Below are positions 50,953-60,274 of a stretch of 64,000 nucleotides of DNA, piece by piece; the first letter of the stretch is position 1; every line of letters begins with the position of its first letter. The notes under the pieces were generated by a model. It was not told where the DNA came from. It did not search any database and saw nothing but the letters and a program-made list of their open reading frames with translations. The position numbers were made by a program, and so were the translations under genes. Source of the DNA: CAINDZ01 sp964399195 (GTDB lineage: Bacteria; Krumholzibacteriota; Krumholzibacteriia; LZORAL124-64-63); NCBI GenBank assembly GCA_964399195.1, contig CAYNPY010000002.1, positions 38,253 through 102,252 of the forward strand. The letters run 5' to 3'.

Positions 50953-52869
50953 CTAGATCTTCTTCTCGATGCCGAGGCGCCGGGCCTTGTCCACGTTGCC
51001 GCCCGTCGACTCGGCGGCGGCGTGCTCGTGCTTGAACATCTCCTCCGGCATCGTGCCGGTCAGCCAGGACGGGTTCATCGGGTACACGTGCGGGTTGAAG
51101 ATCACGCCGTACATGTGCCAGATCAGGATGGCCAGGAACGCCAGCCAGGCCTCGTAGTAGTGGATGATCAGGAACACCTCGAGGAAGCCCTTGCCGACCT
51201 GCGCGACGATGAGCTTCTCGAACCACAGGCCCAGGCCCGTCAGCACCATCACGATGGTGCCCCAGATCAGGGCCCAGTATTCGGCCTTCTCCACGAAGGA
51301 GAACCGGCGCATCGCGGGCGGGGTCTCGCGCTTGCCCAGGTTGTACATGACCATGCCCCAGGCCTGCTTGGCGTCGTTCAGGGTCGGCGCCATGTCGCGC
51401 AGGAACACGCGGCCCTTGTACGTCAGCAGGTAGCCCAGGTGCCAGAAGGCGCCGACGATCATCACGACGGCCGCGCCGCGGTGGATCAGGCCGCGGACCT
51501 GCGCGCCGCCCTCGCGGCCGAAGATCATCTTGGCCCACCAGGCGTCGTAGTAGCGGAGCGAGAAGCCGGTGACCACCAGCACCGTGAAGCTGATCGCCAG
51601 CACCGTGTGCTGGACCACCTCGTCGGCCTCCATGCGCCGCACCTGCTTCTTGGCCAGCAGGCGGCCGACCTGCTTGAGGTAGTCGAGCAGGCAGTAGGCG
51701 GCCATGCCGCCGATCACCAGGAAGATCAGCGTCTGGTAGACGACCTTGACCACGTAGGCCACGCCGGTGCGATGGCCTTCGGCGGCGGAGTGGATCTGGG
51801 TCTTGGCGGCCTTTTCCGGCGACATGCCGGTGTGGCAGTGCCCGCAGGTCTGGATCAGGTTGGCGGTGGCGACCGACGACCGCGGGTCGCTCGAAGGCAG
51901 GATGGCGTGCGCGCCGTGGCAGGAGGCGCAATTGGCCACCGTCTTGTCGCCGGCGCGGCTCTTCAGCCCGTGGTAGGAGTCCACATACGACTGCAGGCGG
52001 CCCGACGGCAGGTCGTACTTGTCGTTCAGGTTCGCGGACTCGTGACAGGGCGTGCACGTGGCCTCGGCCACGCGGAAGGGACTGACCGGAGAGCGCGGAT
52101 CCGAGATGGCCAGGATGCCGTGCTCGCCGTGGCAGTGCGTGCAGGTCGGCGCGTCCACCTCTCCGCGCGCCACCAGCTGGCCGTGAATGCCGTACTCGAA
52201 CTCCTCCTGGATGGTGCTGTGGCACCGGCCGCAGGTCTTCGAGATGTTGAAGAAGTTGATCGGGCTGTCGCTGTCGCCCGGCGGCAGCATGCGATGCGAG
52301 GAACCGCCCGCCGAGTGGCAGTCGTTGCAGCTTGCGGCCGTGTCCTTGCCGCCGGCGGTGGCGCGGCCGTGCACGCCCTTCTGGTACACCTCGATGGGGT
52401 GCTTGAAGCGGATGTTCAGCCGGCTGAGGAACTCCTGGTTCTCGTGGCAGGAGCCGCAGGTCGCCGCCAGGTTCGACGGGTGCACCATCGACTTCGGATT
52501 GCCGTGCGGCAGGATGTGGTGACTGCCGTGGCAGTCCTGGCACAGCGGCACGCTCTCAGACTTGCCGACGAAGCCGCGGCCGTGCTGGGTGTACTCGGCG
52601 GCGACGTCCTCGTGGCAGACCGTGCAGTCCGGGCGCGCCAGATCGACCCCGTGCGGCACGGCGTCGATCCCGGTGTGGCAGTCCGTGCACGCGAAGCCCT
52701 CGTGCACGCTGCCGATGAGCGAGGTCAGGCTCACCTCGACCGGGTCGCCGCCCGTGTTCTCATGGCAGTCCGCGCAGACGGCATCCGGGATGTTGCCGGC
52801 CAGCGCGGCGCCGGGCAAAGCCAGCAGCGCCAGGCCCCACAGCACCCGCCAGGCAGCGTGCGTCGTCAT
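50953..52869 (-). CDS. Undecahaem c-type cytochrome fused to cytochrome b membrane domain
   Basis: 638 aa. Signal peptide RVLWGLALLALPGAALA. The periplasmic part has eleven CxxCH motifs at about residues 32, 61, 82, 110, 138, 181, 213, 243, 272, 314 and 342. The C-terminal part (from about 370) has five predicted helices with candidate haem-b histidines, for example VVQHTVLAISF, GLIHRGAAVV and AFWHLGYLL, plus IIHYYEAWLAFLAILIWHMYG. The membrane part resembles the FdnI/HydC-type b-subunit family. The fusion could move electrons between the quinone pool and periplasmic acceptors. ATG at 52869 chosen for the signal peptide; AAAGGAA upstream. Confidence 0.88.
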   Translation of the reverse strand: MTTHAAWRVLWGLALLALPGAALAGNIPDAVCADCHENTGGDPVEVSLTSLIGSVHEGFACTDCHTGIDAVPHGVDLARPDCTVCHEDVAAEYTQHGRGFVGKSESVPLCQDCHGSHHILPHGNPKSMVHPSNLAATCGSCHENQEFLSRLNIRFKHPIEVYQKGVHGRATAGGKDTAASCNDCHSAGGSSHRMLPPGDSDSPINFFNISKTCGRCHSTIQEEFEYGIHGQLVARGEVDAPTCTHCHGEHGILAISDPRSPVSPFRVAEATCTPCHESANLNDKYDLPSGRLQSYVDSYHGLKSRAGDKTVANCASCHGAHAILPSSDPRSSVATANLIQTCGHCHTGMSPEKAAKTQIHSAAEGHRTGVAYVVKVVYQTLIFLVIGGMAAYCLLDYLKQVGRLLAKKQVRRMEADEVVQHTVLAISFTVLVVTGFSLRYYDAWWAKMIFGREGGAQVRGLIHRGAAVVMIVGAFWHLGYLLTYKGRVFLRDMAPTLNDAKQAWGMVMYNLGKRETPPAMRRFSFVEKAEYWALIWGTIVMVLTGLGLWFEKLIVAQVGKGFLEVFLIIHYYEAWLAFLAILIWHMYGVIFNPHVYPMNPSWLTGTMPEEMFKHEHAAAESTGGNVDKARRLGIEKKI

Positions 52870-53251
52870 GAGTGCCCGTTCCTTTCGCCGCCCCCGCGGG
52901 GCGCCTGTGCAATATTTGACAGATTCACTCCGGTGCGCGGGATTCCCTTCCTCCCTGGCCGCCGCCAAGCCCGCGCTGGAGCCTCCGCTCGCTGGCCGAA
53001 ACGGTAACCCGCGCCGCGGAGGGAGGCAAAACAAAAGCTGCAATATCTTTAATACTAACGATTTATAGTCGATAGCAGAAGTCCTGTATCGCCGACGCGT
53101 CCCGTCTCCGGCCCGCCGCCGCGGGTGACGGATTGATGACACGCCGCGGACGCCAGACGGTCCTGAGAACGATTGTCAACGGTTTGACATGGGCAAGGCA
53201 TTGCGCGGAAGCGAGTTGGCGCGCAACGGCCGCCGAAGGCGCGCCGCCGGC
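52870..53251. other. Long intergenic region upstream of the cytochrome
   Basis: 382 bp without a gene. It holds the presumed cytochrome promoter, an AT-rich island at 53031-53075 with no clear -35/-10 pair, and the inverted repeat at 53174-53189. I see no RNA gene. Confidence 0.6.
53174..53189. promoter_or_regulatory. CRP/FNR-like palindrome upstream of the cytochrome
   Basis: TGTCAA-CGGT-TTGACA is a perfect 6-bp inverted repeat. Size and symmetry are like CRP/FNR-superfamily operators, but the core differs from FNR (TTGAT/ATCAA). It is about 305 bp from the cytochrome ATG and just downstream of the pstB stop. It could bind an anaerobic or nitrosative-stress regulator, but this is not proven. 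Confidence 0.4.
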
Positions 53252-54118
<867 letters not shown>

Positions 54119-54149
54119 GGCTCCTGTCCCCGTCCCGGCCGGCGCCGGC

Positions 54150-55691
54150 TCAGAATTTCGAACCGCTGCCGCCGCGCCCCAGGCGCGTGCGGAACCAGAT
54201 CGCCGCCGCGTTCAGCAGCAGGACGATCGCCATCAGCAGCATCGTCGTGGTGAAGACCATGGGCTTGGCCGCCTCGCTGTTCTGGCTCTGGAAGCCCAGG
54301 TCGTAGATGTGGAAGCCCAGGTGCATGAAGCTGCGCTCGGGGTGCACGAACGGGAAGTGCAGGTCCACCGGCAGCTCGGGCGCCAGCTTGACCGCCCCGA
54401 CCAGCATCAGCGGCGCCACCTCGCCGGCGCCGCGCGCCATCGCCAGGATGGCGCCGGTCATCACGCCCGGCAGCGCGCGCGGCAGCACCACGCGCCGGAT
54501 CGTCTGCCACTGCGTGGCGCCGCAGGCGAACGAGCCCTCGCGCATGGAGGTCGGCACGGCGGCCAGGGCCTCCTCCGTGGCGACGATGACCACCGGCAGG
54601 GTCAGCAGCGCGAGCGTCAGCGAAGCCCACATGATGCCGCCGGTGCCGTAGGTCGGGTTGGGCAGCTTGTCGGCGAAGAACAGGGCGTCGATGCTCCCGC
54701 CCACCAGGTAGCTGAAGAAGCCCAGCCCGAAGACGCCGAAGACGATGCTGGGCACGCCGGCCAGGTTGTTGATCGAGATGCGCACGATGCTGGTCAGCCA
54801 GCCCTGCCGGGCGTACTCGCGCAGGTAGAGCGCCGCCATCACGCCGAACGGCACCACCAGCAGCGTCATCCCGAGGGTCATCACGACGGTGCCGAAGATG
54901 GCCGGGAAGACGCCGCCCTCGCTGTTGGCCTCGCGCGGCTCGGCCGTCAGGAATTCGCCCCAGCGCGAGAGATAGACGCCCAGCCGCCCGCCGGCGCCCA
55001 GCCGGTTGGCCGGATACGCGCGCACGATGGTCGCCACCGGCAGGTCGGCCAGCGCGCCGTCGCCGGTGCGCACGCGGACGACGGCCCCCTCTGCCATCGA
55101 CGATCGGTCGTCCAGCAGGCGCCGCACGGCCTCCGGCCCGGTCGCCAGCGCGCTGTCGCCGAGCACGCAGGCCTCGGGCGTCCCGTAGAAGCGGCCCCAG
55201 GACGTCCGCTCGAAGACGAAGGCCCACCCCTCGCGGCTCTCCCCGCCCGGCGCCAGCCGGAAGTCCTCGACCCAGCGAAAGTGCTCGCCGGTCAGCTCGA
55301 AGTTGCCGATTCGGACCAGGCGCCGGCGGACGCGGCCGTCGCCGGCCGCCATCTCGGCGGCGGCCGCGGCCGCGGCCTCCGGATCCAGCGCGGCCAAGGC
55401 GGCGGGGTCCGGGACGTAGTACTCGGTGCGCGTGACCTCGCCCATCGCGACGCGCCCGTCGGCCGCGCGCAGCGAGACCACCGGCCCGGGCCAGAAGGTG
55501 ACCAGGCCCTGCCAGAAGACGAAGCCGACCAGCGCCGCCACCATCACCAGGCCCACGACCAGCCCGCCGCCGGTCAGCCAGACCATCGGCTCGTTGCGCG
55601 AGAGCAGCGCGTTGGCCGGGCGCGAGAGCGTCCGGCCCGGAGACCCGCCTGCGGCCGTCGGCCGCGCGGATGGTGCGGCGCGCCGGCTCAC
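54150..55691 (-). CDS. pstA: Phosphate ABC transporter permease PstA, with large periplasmic insert
   Basis: 513 aa, about 200 longer than E. coli PstA. TM1 (VWLTGGGLVVGLVMVAALVGFVF) is followed by about 200 residues outside the membrane (VVSLRAADGRVAMGEVTRTEYY and so on) and then the normal permease: AIFGTVVMTLGMTLLVVPFGVMAALYL, NNLAGVPSIVFGVFGLGFF, and the EAA loop TSMREGSFACGATQWQTIRRVVLPRALPGVMTGAIL. GTG start overlaps the pstC stop by 4 bp. Inserts of this kind occur in long-form Pst permeases of some Gram-negatives. Confidence 0.92.
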   Translation of the reverse strand: MSRRAAPSARPTAAGGSPGRTLSRPANALLSRNEPMVWLTGGGLVVGLVMVAALVGFVFWQGLVTFWPGPVVSLRAADGRVAMGEVTRTEYYVPDPAALAALDPEAAAAAAAEMAAGDGRVRRRLVRIGNFELTGEHFRWVEDFRLAPGGESREGWAFVFERTSWGRFYGTPEACVLGDSALATGPEAVRRLLDDRSSMAEGAVVRVRTGDGALADLPVATIVRAYPANRLGAGGRLGVYLSRWGEFLTAEPREANSEGGVFPAIFGTVVMTLGMTLLVVPFGVMAALYLREYARQGWLTSIVRISINNLAGVPSIVFGVFGLGFFSYLVGGSIDALFFADKLPNPTYGTGGIMWASLTLALLTLPVVIVATEEALAAVPTSMREGSFACGATQWQTIRRVVLPRALPGVMTGAILAMARGAGEVAPLMLVGAVKLAPELPVDLHFPFVHPERSFMHLGFHIYDLGFQSQNSEAAKPMVFTTTMLLMAIVLLLNAAAIWFRTRLGRGGSGSKF

Positions 55692-58273
55692 AGCCGCCTC
55701 GTCTTGCGCCGGAAGCGCAGGCGCACGGCCTCGGCCACCGTGTTCAGGACGAACGTCATGGTGAACAGCACCAGCGCGGCCAGGAACAGCGTCCGGTAGT
55801 GCGTGCTGTTCTGCACCGCCTCCGGCAACTCCACCGCCAGGTTGGCCGACAGCGTGCGGAAGCCGTTGAACAGGTTGATCTCCATGATGGGCGTGTTGCC
55901 GGCCGCCATCAGCACGATCATCGTCTCTCCGACGGCCCTGCCCAGCCCGATCATCGCCGCCGAGAAGAGGCCGCTCATCGCCGGCGGGATCACGACGCGC
56001 ACCGCCGTCTGCCACTTCGAGGCGCCGGCGCCCAGGGAGGCGGCGCGCAGGTGGTCGGGCACCGAGACCAGGGCGTCCTCGCTGATCGTGTAGATGAGCG
56101 GGATGACCGCGAAGCCCATGGCGACGCCGACGACCAGGGCGTTGCGCTGCACGTAGGTGCCGAACACGGCGCCGCGCGGATCCCAACCCGCCGCGTCCGC
56201 CAGCCAGCCCAGGCACAGCGCCAGAGCCGCGGCCGCCAGCGCCGAGACCAGGAACCGCGCCAGGTCCAGCAGCGCCAGTTCCCGATGGCCCCAATTCCGG
56301 CCGCGCGAACGGAGCAGGGCGTCGCCGTGCAGCACGTTGAGCCAGGCGACCAGCAGCGCGCACGGGGCCAGCAGCAGCAGCAGCCAGCCAGCCACGCCGG
56401 AGCCGGTGCGGCCCTCGAGCCAGGCCTTGAAGTCGCCGCCGAAGAGCAGGGCCTCCAGCGCCGGCGCGAGCTGCCAGGCGATGACGGCCCCGATCGCGAT
56501 CGCGACGAAGGCGGCCACGGGGCGCAGCGCGGCCAGGCGCGGCGCCACCGCGCGCGGCAGCAGCTGCCAGAAGTGCGCGCCCAGGAGCAGGAAGAACGGC
56601 CCCAGGAACAGGACCGACAGCACGCCGACGACCCGCCCCTCCACGAGCGGAGCGAAGACGAGGGCGGCCAGGAAGCCCAGCACCACGCTCGGCAGGCTGG
56701 CCATGATCTCGATGATCGGCTTGACCTGGGCGCGGGTCCGGCGCGGCAGGAACTCGCTCGTGTAGATCGCCGCGAGCAGCGCGATCGGCAGCCCGAAGAG
56801 CAGCGAATAGAATGTCGCCTTCAGCGTCCCGTAGACCAGCGGGACCAGGCTCAGCTTGGGCTCGGTGGCGTCGGTGGCCGAGGAAGACTGCCAGACGTAG
56901 GCCGGGGCGGCGTAGCCTTCGTACCACATGGGCCGCAGCAGCATGCCCAGGCTCAGGTCGGCGTGCGGCGCTTCCAGCCGCCAGAGGCCGCGTCCGGCGT
57001 CTCCCAGCGCGAGCAGCCGGTCCTGCCGCGGCGACAGCGCCACCCTGCGCACGGCGCCCGCGGCGCTCTCCACCCCGCCGAGGCGCCGCGCGTTGGCGGC
57101 GTTGAAGACCTGCAGCGAACCGTCGGCGTAGCCGACCGCCAGCATGCGCGAGCGCTCGGAAGCGCCCAGCGCGGTGACCGCCGCCGCGCCCTCGTGCAGC
57201 CGCCGCGCGCAGGCCAACTCCAACCCGCGGTCGTCCGCGGCGGGAAGCGGGAACCAGATCCCCACGCCGCCCCGGTCGTCGCCCACCGCGAGGGAGACCT
57301 TCCCGGCCAGGAAGGCCGCCGCCGTCAGCGCCACCCCCGGCTCCGGCAGCAGGTCCTGGCGGCCGGCGATCCTGAACTCCGCGCCGTCGGCGGCCACGGC
57401 CAGCAGATTCCCGTCGGCGCCGAGCAGCAGCGCGAGCGTGCCGGTGTCGTTGAGCTTCAGTCGCGTGAAGGCGGCCGCCTCCGCCGGATCCAGAGGCAGG
57501 TCGCCGCCGCGCACGCGCGCCGTGGTCTCGCCGGTCAGCAGGTTGCGCTTCCAGGTGACCAGCCGGTGGTGGAAGATCGCGGCCGAATCGAGCGCCGCGA
57601 TCATCATGCCGCTGCCCGTGACGGTGGCGTCCAGCAGGCGCAGCGGCGAACCCGCCAGCGCGACCGGCGGGTCGGGCGTTACGCTCACCGCCTGGCGGCG
57701 CCACTGCCCCTCCGGCGTGAGCGTAACCAGCCCCCCGCCGAGCGGCCGGCTTTCGCCCACCACCATCGTCCGCAAGTCCGGGGTCACTTCGGAATCGTCG
57801 AGGAAGGCGAGCGCGAACTCCACGGCCGCCGTCACCACCGAACCGTCGGCGAAGCCGAGGACCAGCCGGTCCCCGCCCGAGACCGCCACGGTCGGCGCCA
57901 GCCCGGGCGCCACCGACTGGCGGTCGAGAACCGCGCCGGTGTCGAGATCCTGCACGACGACCATGCCGTCGGGCAGGAGCGACCACGACATCGTGCCGTA
58001 GGCGTCGATGCGGGTGGCGACGGCGCCCGCCGCGGGATCGGCCGCGGCCGCGACGCCGGCAGCTTCCGGTTCGAGGCGCGCCGGGCGCAGCAGCGGCAGC
58101 GCGACCCAGACCAGGAACAGGCCGACCAGCGACACGGCGACGATGCCGCCGATGCCGCTGGTCGTGATCAGGCGCCTGGCGACCCGGTCGGCCAGCAGGA
58201 CCGCAGGCCGCGGCTTCCGGCTGTAACGCCTGCCGGTGAAGGAGGCGGGGCTGTCGCCAGGCGTTGCGGACAT
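55688..58273 (-). CDS. pstC: Phosphate ABC transporter permease PstC with beta-propeller-like insert
   Basis: 861 aa; standard PstC is about 320. After TM1 (IGGIVAVSLVGLFLVWVALPLL) comes an extracytoplasmic region of about 400 residues with WD40/propeller-like repeats (MVVVQDLDTGAVLDRQSV, LVLGFADGSVVTAAV, MLAVGYADGSLQVFNAANARRLGG). The permease part then starts at PLVYGTLKATFYSLLFGLPIALLAAIYTSEFL. The EAA loop is PDHLRAASLGAGASKWQTAVRVVIPPAMSG. A further loop (about 590-690) adds two helices. AGGAGA 11 bases upstream. Confidence 0.92.
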   Translation of the reverse strand: MSATPGDSPASFTGRRYSRKPRPAVLLADRVARRLITTSGIGGIVAVSLVGLFLVWVALPLLRPARLEPEAAGVAAAADPAAGAVATRIDAYGTMSWSLLPDGMVVVQDLDTGAVLDRQSVAPGLAPTVAVSGGDRLVLGFADGSVVTAAVEFALAFLDDSEVTPDLRTMVVGESRPLGGGLVTLTPEGQWRRQAVSVTPDPPVALAGSPLRLLDATVTGSGMMIAALDSAAIFHHRLVTWKRNLLTGETTARVRGGDLPLDPAEAAAFTRLKLNDTGTLALLLGADGNLLAVAADGAEFRIAGRQDLLPEPGVALTAAAFLAGKVSLAVGDDRGGVGIWFPLPAADDRGLELACARRLHEGAAAVTALGASERSRMLAVGYADGSLQVFNAANARRLGGVESAAGAVRRVALSPRQDRLLALGDAGRGLWRLEAPHADLSLGMLLRPMWYEGYAAPAYVWQSSSATDATEPKLSLVPLVYGTLKATFYSLLFGLPIALLAAIYTSEFLPRRTRAQVKPIIEIMASLPSVVLGFLAALVFAPLVEGRVVGVLSVLFLGPFFLLLGAHFWQLLPRAVAPRLAALRPVAAFVAIAIGAVIAWQLAPALEALLFGGDFKAWLEGRTGSGVAGWLLLLLAPCALLVAWLNVLHGDALLRSRGRNWGHRELALLDLARFLVSALAAAALALCLGWLADAAGWDPRGAVFGTYVQRNALVVGVAMGFAVIPLIYTISEDALVSVPDHLRAASLGAGASKWQTAVRVVIPPAMSGLFSAAMIGLGRAVGETMIVLMAAGNTPIMEINLFNGFRTLSANLAVELPEAVQNSTHYRTLFLAALVLFTMTFVLNTVAEAVRLRFRRKTRRL

Positions 58274-58289
58274 GCGCGTGCCGGCTCTC

Positions 58290-59297
58290 CTAGAACGCGG
58301 GCTTGATGCCGACGGACTTCAGTTCCTCGCGGGCCACGGACGCCGGCACCGGCAGGTAGCCGTCCTTGACGACCACTTCCTGGCCCTCGCGGCTGAACAC
58401 ATAGCGGATGAACTCCCGCCGCAGGTCGTCGAGCTGGCTGCCGGGCTTGTAGTTGACGGCCAGCAGGAGGAACCGCGACAGCGGGTAGTCGCCACTGTAG
58501 GCGTTCTCCGGTTCGGCGGCCACGAAATCGGCGTTGCCGGCATCCAGGGCCAGCGGCACGGCGCGCACATCGGAGGTCTTGTAGCCGATGCCGCTGTAGC
58601 CGATGCTGTACTTGTCCGAGGCGACGCCCTGCACCACCGAACTGCTGCCCGGCTGCTCCTTGACCTCGTCGCGGTAGTCGCCCTTGAACAGCGCGTGCTC
58701 CTTGAAGTAGCCGTAGGTGCCGGAGGCGCTGTTGCGCCCGTAGAGGCTGATGGGCTTGTCCTTCCACTCTCCGGTCAGGCCGAGGTCGCCCCAGGTCGCG
58801 ATCCGCTTGCCGTAGCCGCCCTTGAGGGTCTTGGAGAAGATCGCATCGACCTGCTGGAGGGTCAATCCCTTGATCGGGTTGTCCTTGTGCACGTACACGG
58901 CCAGCATGTCCAGGCTGGTGCGCAGCTGCGTGGGCTTGTAGCCGAACTGCTTCTCGAACTGGTCGATCTCCTCGCCCTTCATCGGACGGCTCATGGGCCC
59001 GAAGTTGCTGGTGCCGGCGATCAGGGCCGGCGGCGCCGTGGAGCTGCCCTTGCCCTCGACTTCGATGGTGACGCCGGGGTGGAAGGCGCGGAAGCCCTCG
59101 GCCCACAGCGCCATCTCGTTGTTCATCGTGTCCGAGCCGATGCTCTTGAGGCTGCCCGAAACGGTGCCCGAAGTGGCGTACCCGGGCAGGGCGGCGTCGA
59201 CGACGACCGCGGCGCTCGCGGCGACCGCGGCGAGGATCGCCGCCGTGAGGAACAGGTTCCGGACCAGGGTGATCTTGCGCGAGATCTTGCGCGACAT
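58290..59297 (-). CDS. pstS: Phosphate-binding periplasmic protein PstS
   Basis: 335 aa. Signal segment NLFLTAAILAAVAASAAVVVDA. Binding elements: GSLKSIGSDTMNNEM, VEGKGSSTAPPALIAGTSNFGPMSRPM (the phosphate-loop block), YGRNSASGTYGYFKEHAL and GIGYKTSDVRAVPL. Long form of the family. ATG at 59297 preceded by AAAGGAG. First gene of pstSCAB, preceded by four Pho-box repeats, so expression should rise on phosphate starvation through the PhoB encoded divergently. Confidence 0.95.
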   Translation of the reverse strand: MSRKISRKITLVRNLFLTAAILAAVAASAAVVVDAALPGYATSGTVSGSLKSIGSDTMNNEMALWAEGFRAFHPGVTIEVEGKGSSTAPPALIAGTSNFGPMSRPMKGEEIDQFEKQFGYKPTQLRTSLDMLAVYVHKDNPIKGLTLQQVDAIFSKTLKGGYGKRIATWGDLGLTGEWKDKPISLYGRNSASGTYGYFKEHALFKGDYRDEVKEQPGSSSVVQGVASDKYSIGYSGIGYKTSDVRAVPLALDAGNADFVAAEPENAYSGDYPLSRFLLLAVNYKPGSQLDDLRREFIRYVFSREGQEVVVKDGYLPVPASVAREELKSVGIKPAF

Positions 59298-59365
59298 GCC
59301 GCGCTCCTTTCTGCGGAGGTTGACCCGGCCTGCGGGCCGTCGAGTGAGGCTCCGGTGCCGGGCCC

Positions 59366-59419
59366 ACGTTAGCGCGGTTTTGTCAGGGCCGGGTGAGCGG
59401 AAGGTAAGGATTCGGTAAA
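59366..59419 (-). promoter_or_regulatory. Pho box and promoter of pstSCAB
   Basis: On the minus strand four hexamers, TTTACC, CTTACC, CTCACC and CTGACA, begin exactly 11 bp apart (plus coordinates 59414-59419, 59403-59408, 59392-59397, 59381-59386). Each is followed by five unconserved bases. TAACGT (59366-59371) lies 9 bp beyond the last repeat and can serve as the -10. The layout matches PhoB-type direct-repeat sites in which the box replaces the -35. Confidence 0.75.
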
Positions 59420-59463
59420 CGGGGCCTGCCGACCGCCCGGCCGTCGCCGCGGCCACAATGCGC

Positions 59464-59491
59464 TTTACAATTTCCTAACTTGCGGAATGAT
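59464..59491 (+). promoter_or_regulatory. Candidate promoter of phoBRU
   Basis: TTTACA (59464-59469), a 16-bp spacer, AATGAT (59486-59491). CTAACT at 59475 repeats the TTTACA pattern 11 bp later, so a two-unit Pho box may overlap the -35 and allow autoregulation. The ATG of phoB is 62 bp downstream. Confidence 0.4.
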
Positions 59492-59553
59492 GACATGGAT
59501 CCGACCGTCACTGCCGACCAGAGCGCGCAGGCAGCGGCGAAGGAGGCGGACCG

Positions 59554-60240
59554 ATGGCCGGTGAACACGTCCTGATCGTCGAGGACGACGAGGACATCGC
59601 GGAACTGCTCGAGTACAACCTGCAGCGCCAGGGCTACCGCCCCAGTTGCGCCGGCACCGGCGAGGAGGGCCTGCGCGAGGCGCGGGAGAACCGGCCGGAC
59701 CTGATCCTCCTGGATCTGATGCTGCCGGGCCTGTCGGGCCTCGAGGTCTGCCGCGCGCTGAAGAACGCGGAACTCACGGCCTCCATTCCGGTCATCATGC
59801 TGACGGCCAAGGGCGAGGAGGAGGACATCGTGGCCGGCTTCAACGCCGGGGCCGACGACTACGTCACCAAGCCGTTCCGGCCGAAAATCCTGCTCGCCCG
59901 CGTGCAGGCCGTGCTGCGGCGCGGCGCCGCCGACCGGCAGGACGAGACGCAGCCGCTGCAGGTCGGCTCCCTGCTCATCCACCCGGGCCGCCACGAGGTG
60001 GCCGACGCGAACGGGCCGATCGACCTGACCCGCACCGAATTCCGCATCCTGCAGTACCTCGCCTCGCGGCCCGGCTGGGTCTTCACGCGCAGCCAGATCG
60101 TGCGCGCCGTGCACGGGGACGACTACCCGGTGACCGGGCGCTCGGTCGACGTCCAGGTGGCGGCGCTGCGCCGCAAGCTCGGCCAGGCGGGCGCGATGAT
60201 CCAGACCGTGCGCGGCGTCGGCTACAAGATGGGCGACTGA
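59554..60240 (+). CDS. phoB: PhoB-type response regulator
   Basis: 228 aa. Receiver domain with acidic pocket VEDDED (9-14), phospho-acceptor D54 in LILLDLMLPG, T84 and K106 in TKPFRP. C-terminal winged helix: LTRTEFRILQYLASRPGWVFTRSQIVRAVHG and GRSVDVQVAALRRKLGQAGAMIQTVRGVGYKMGD. GAAGGAGG upstream of the ATG. Divergent from pstS and followed by phoR and phoU, so it is the phosphate-starvation regulator. Confidence 0.94.
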   Translation: MAGEHVLIVEDDEDIAELLEYNLQRQGYRPSCAGTGEEGLREARENRPDLILLDLMLPGLSGLEVCRALKNAELTASIPVIMLTAKGEEEDIVAGFNAGADDYVTKPFRPKILLARVQAVLRRGAADRQDETQPLQVGSLLIHPGRHEVADANGPIDLTRTEFRILQYLASRPGWVFTRSQIVRAVHGDDYPVTGRSVDVQVAALRRKLGQAGAMIQTVRGVGYKMGD

Positions 60241-60274
60241 CGCCATGAAGCGACCGACGCCATGAAACGACCGA
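60241..60274 (+). repeat. 17-bp tandem duplication at the phoR start
   Basis: Two copies of CGCCATGAARCGACCGA (60241-60257 and 60258-60274) differ at one base. The first copy's ATG (60245) opens a six-codon frame, MKRPTP, that stops at TGA 60263-60265, overlapping the true phoR ATG (60262) as ATGA. This makes a leader peptide able to couple phoB-phoR translation. Confidence 0.7.

Noticed and set aside
55688..58273. Large PstC insert as a gene fusion or frameshift artefact
   Set aside because: The frame is continuous, flanked by intact TM1 and permease domain, and long-form PstC proteins are known.
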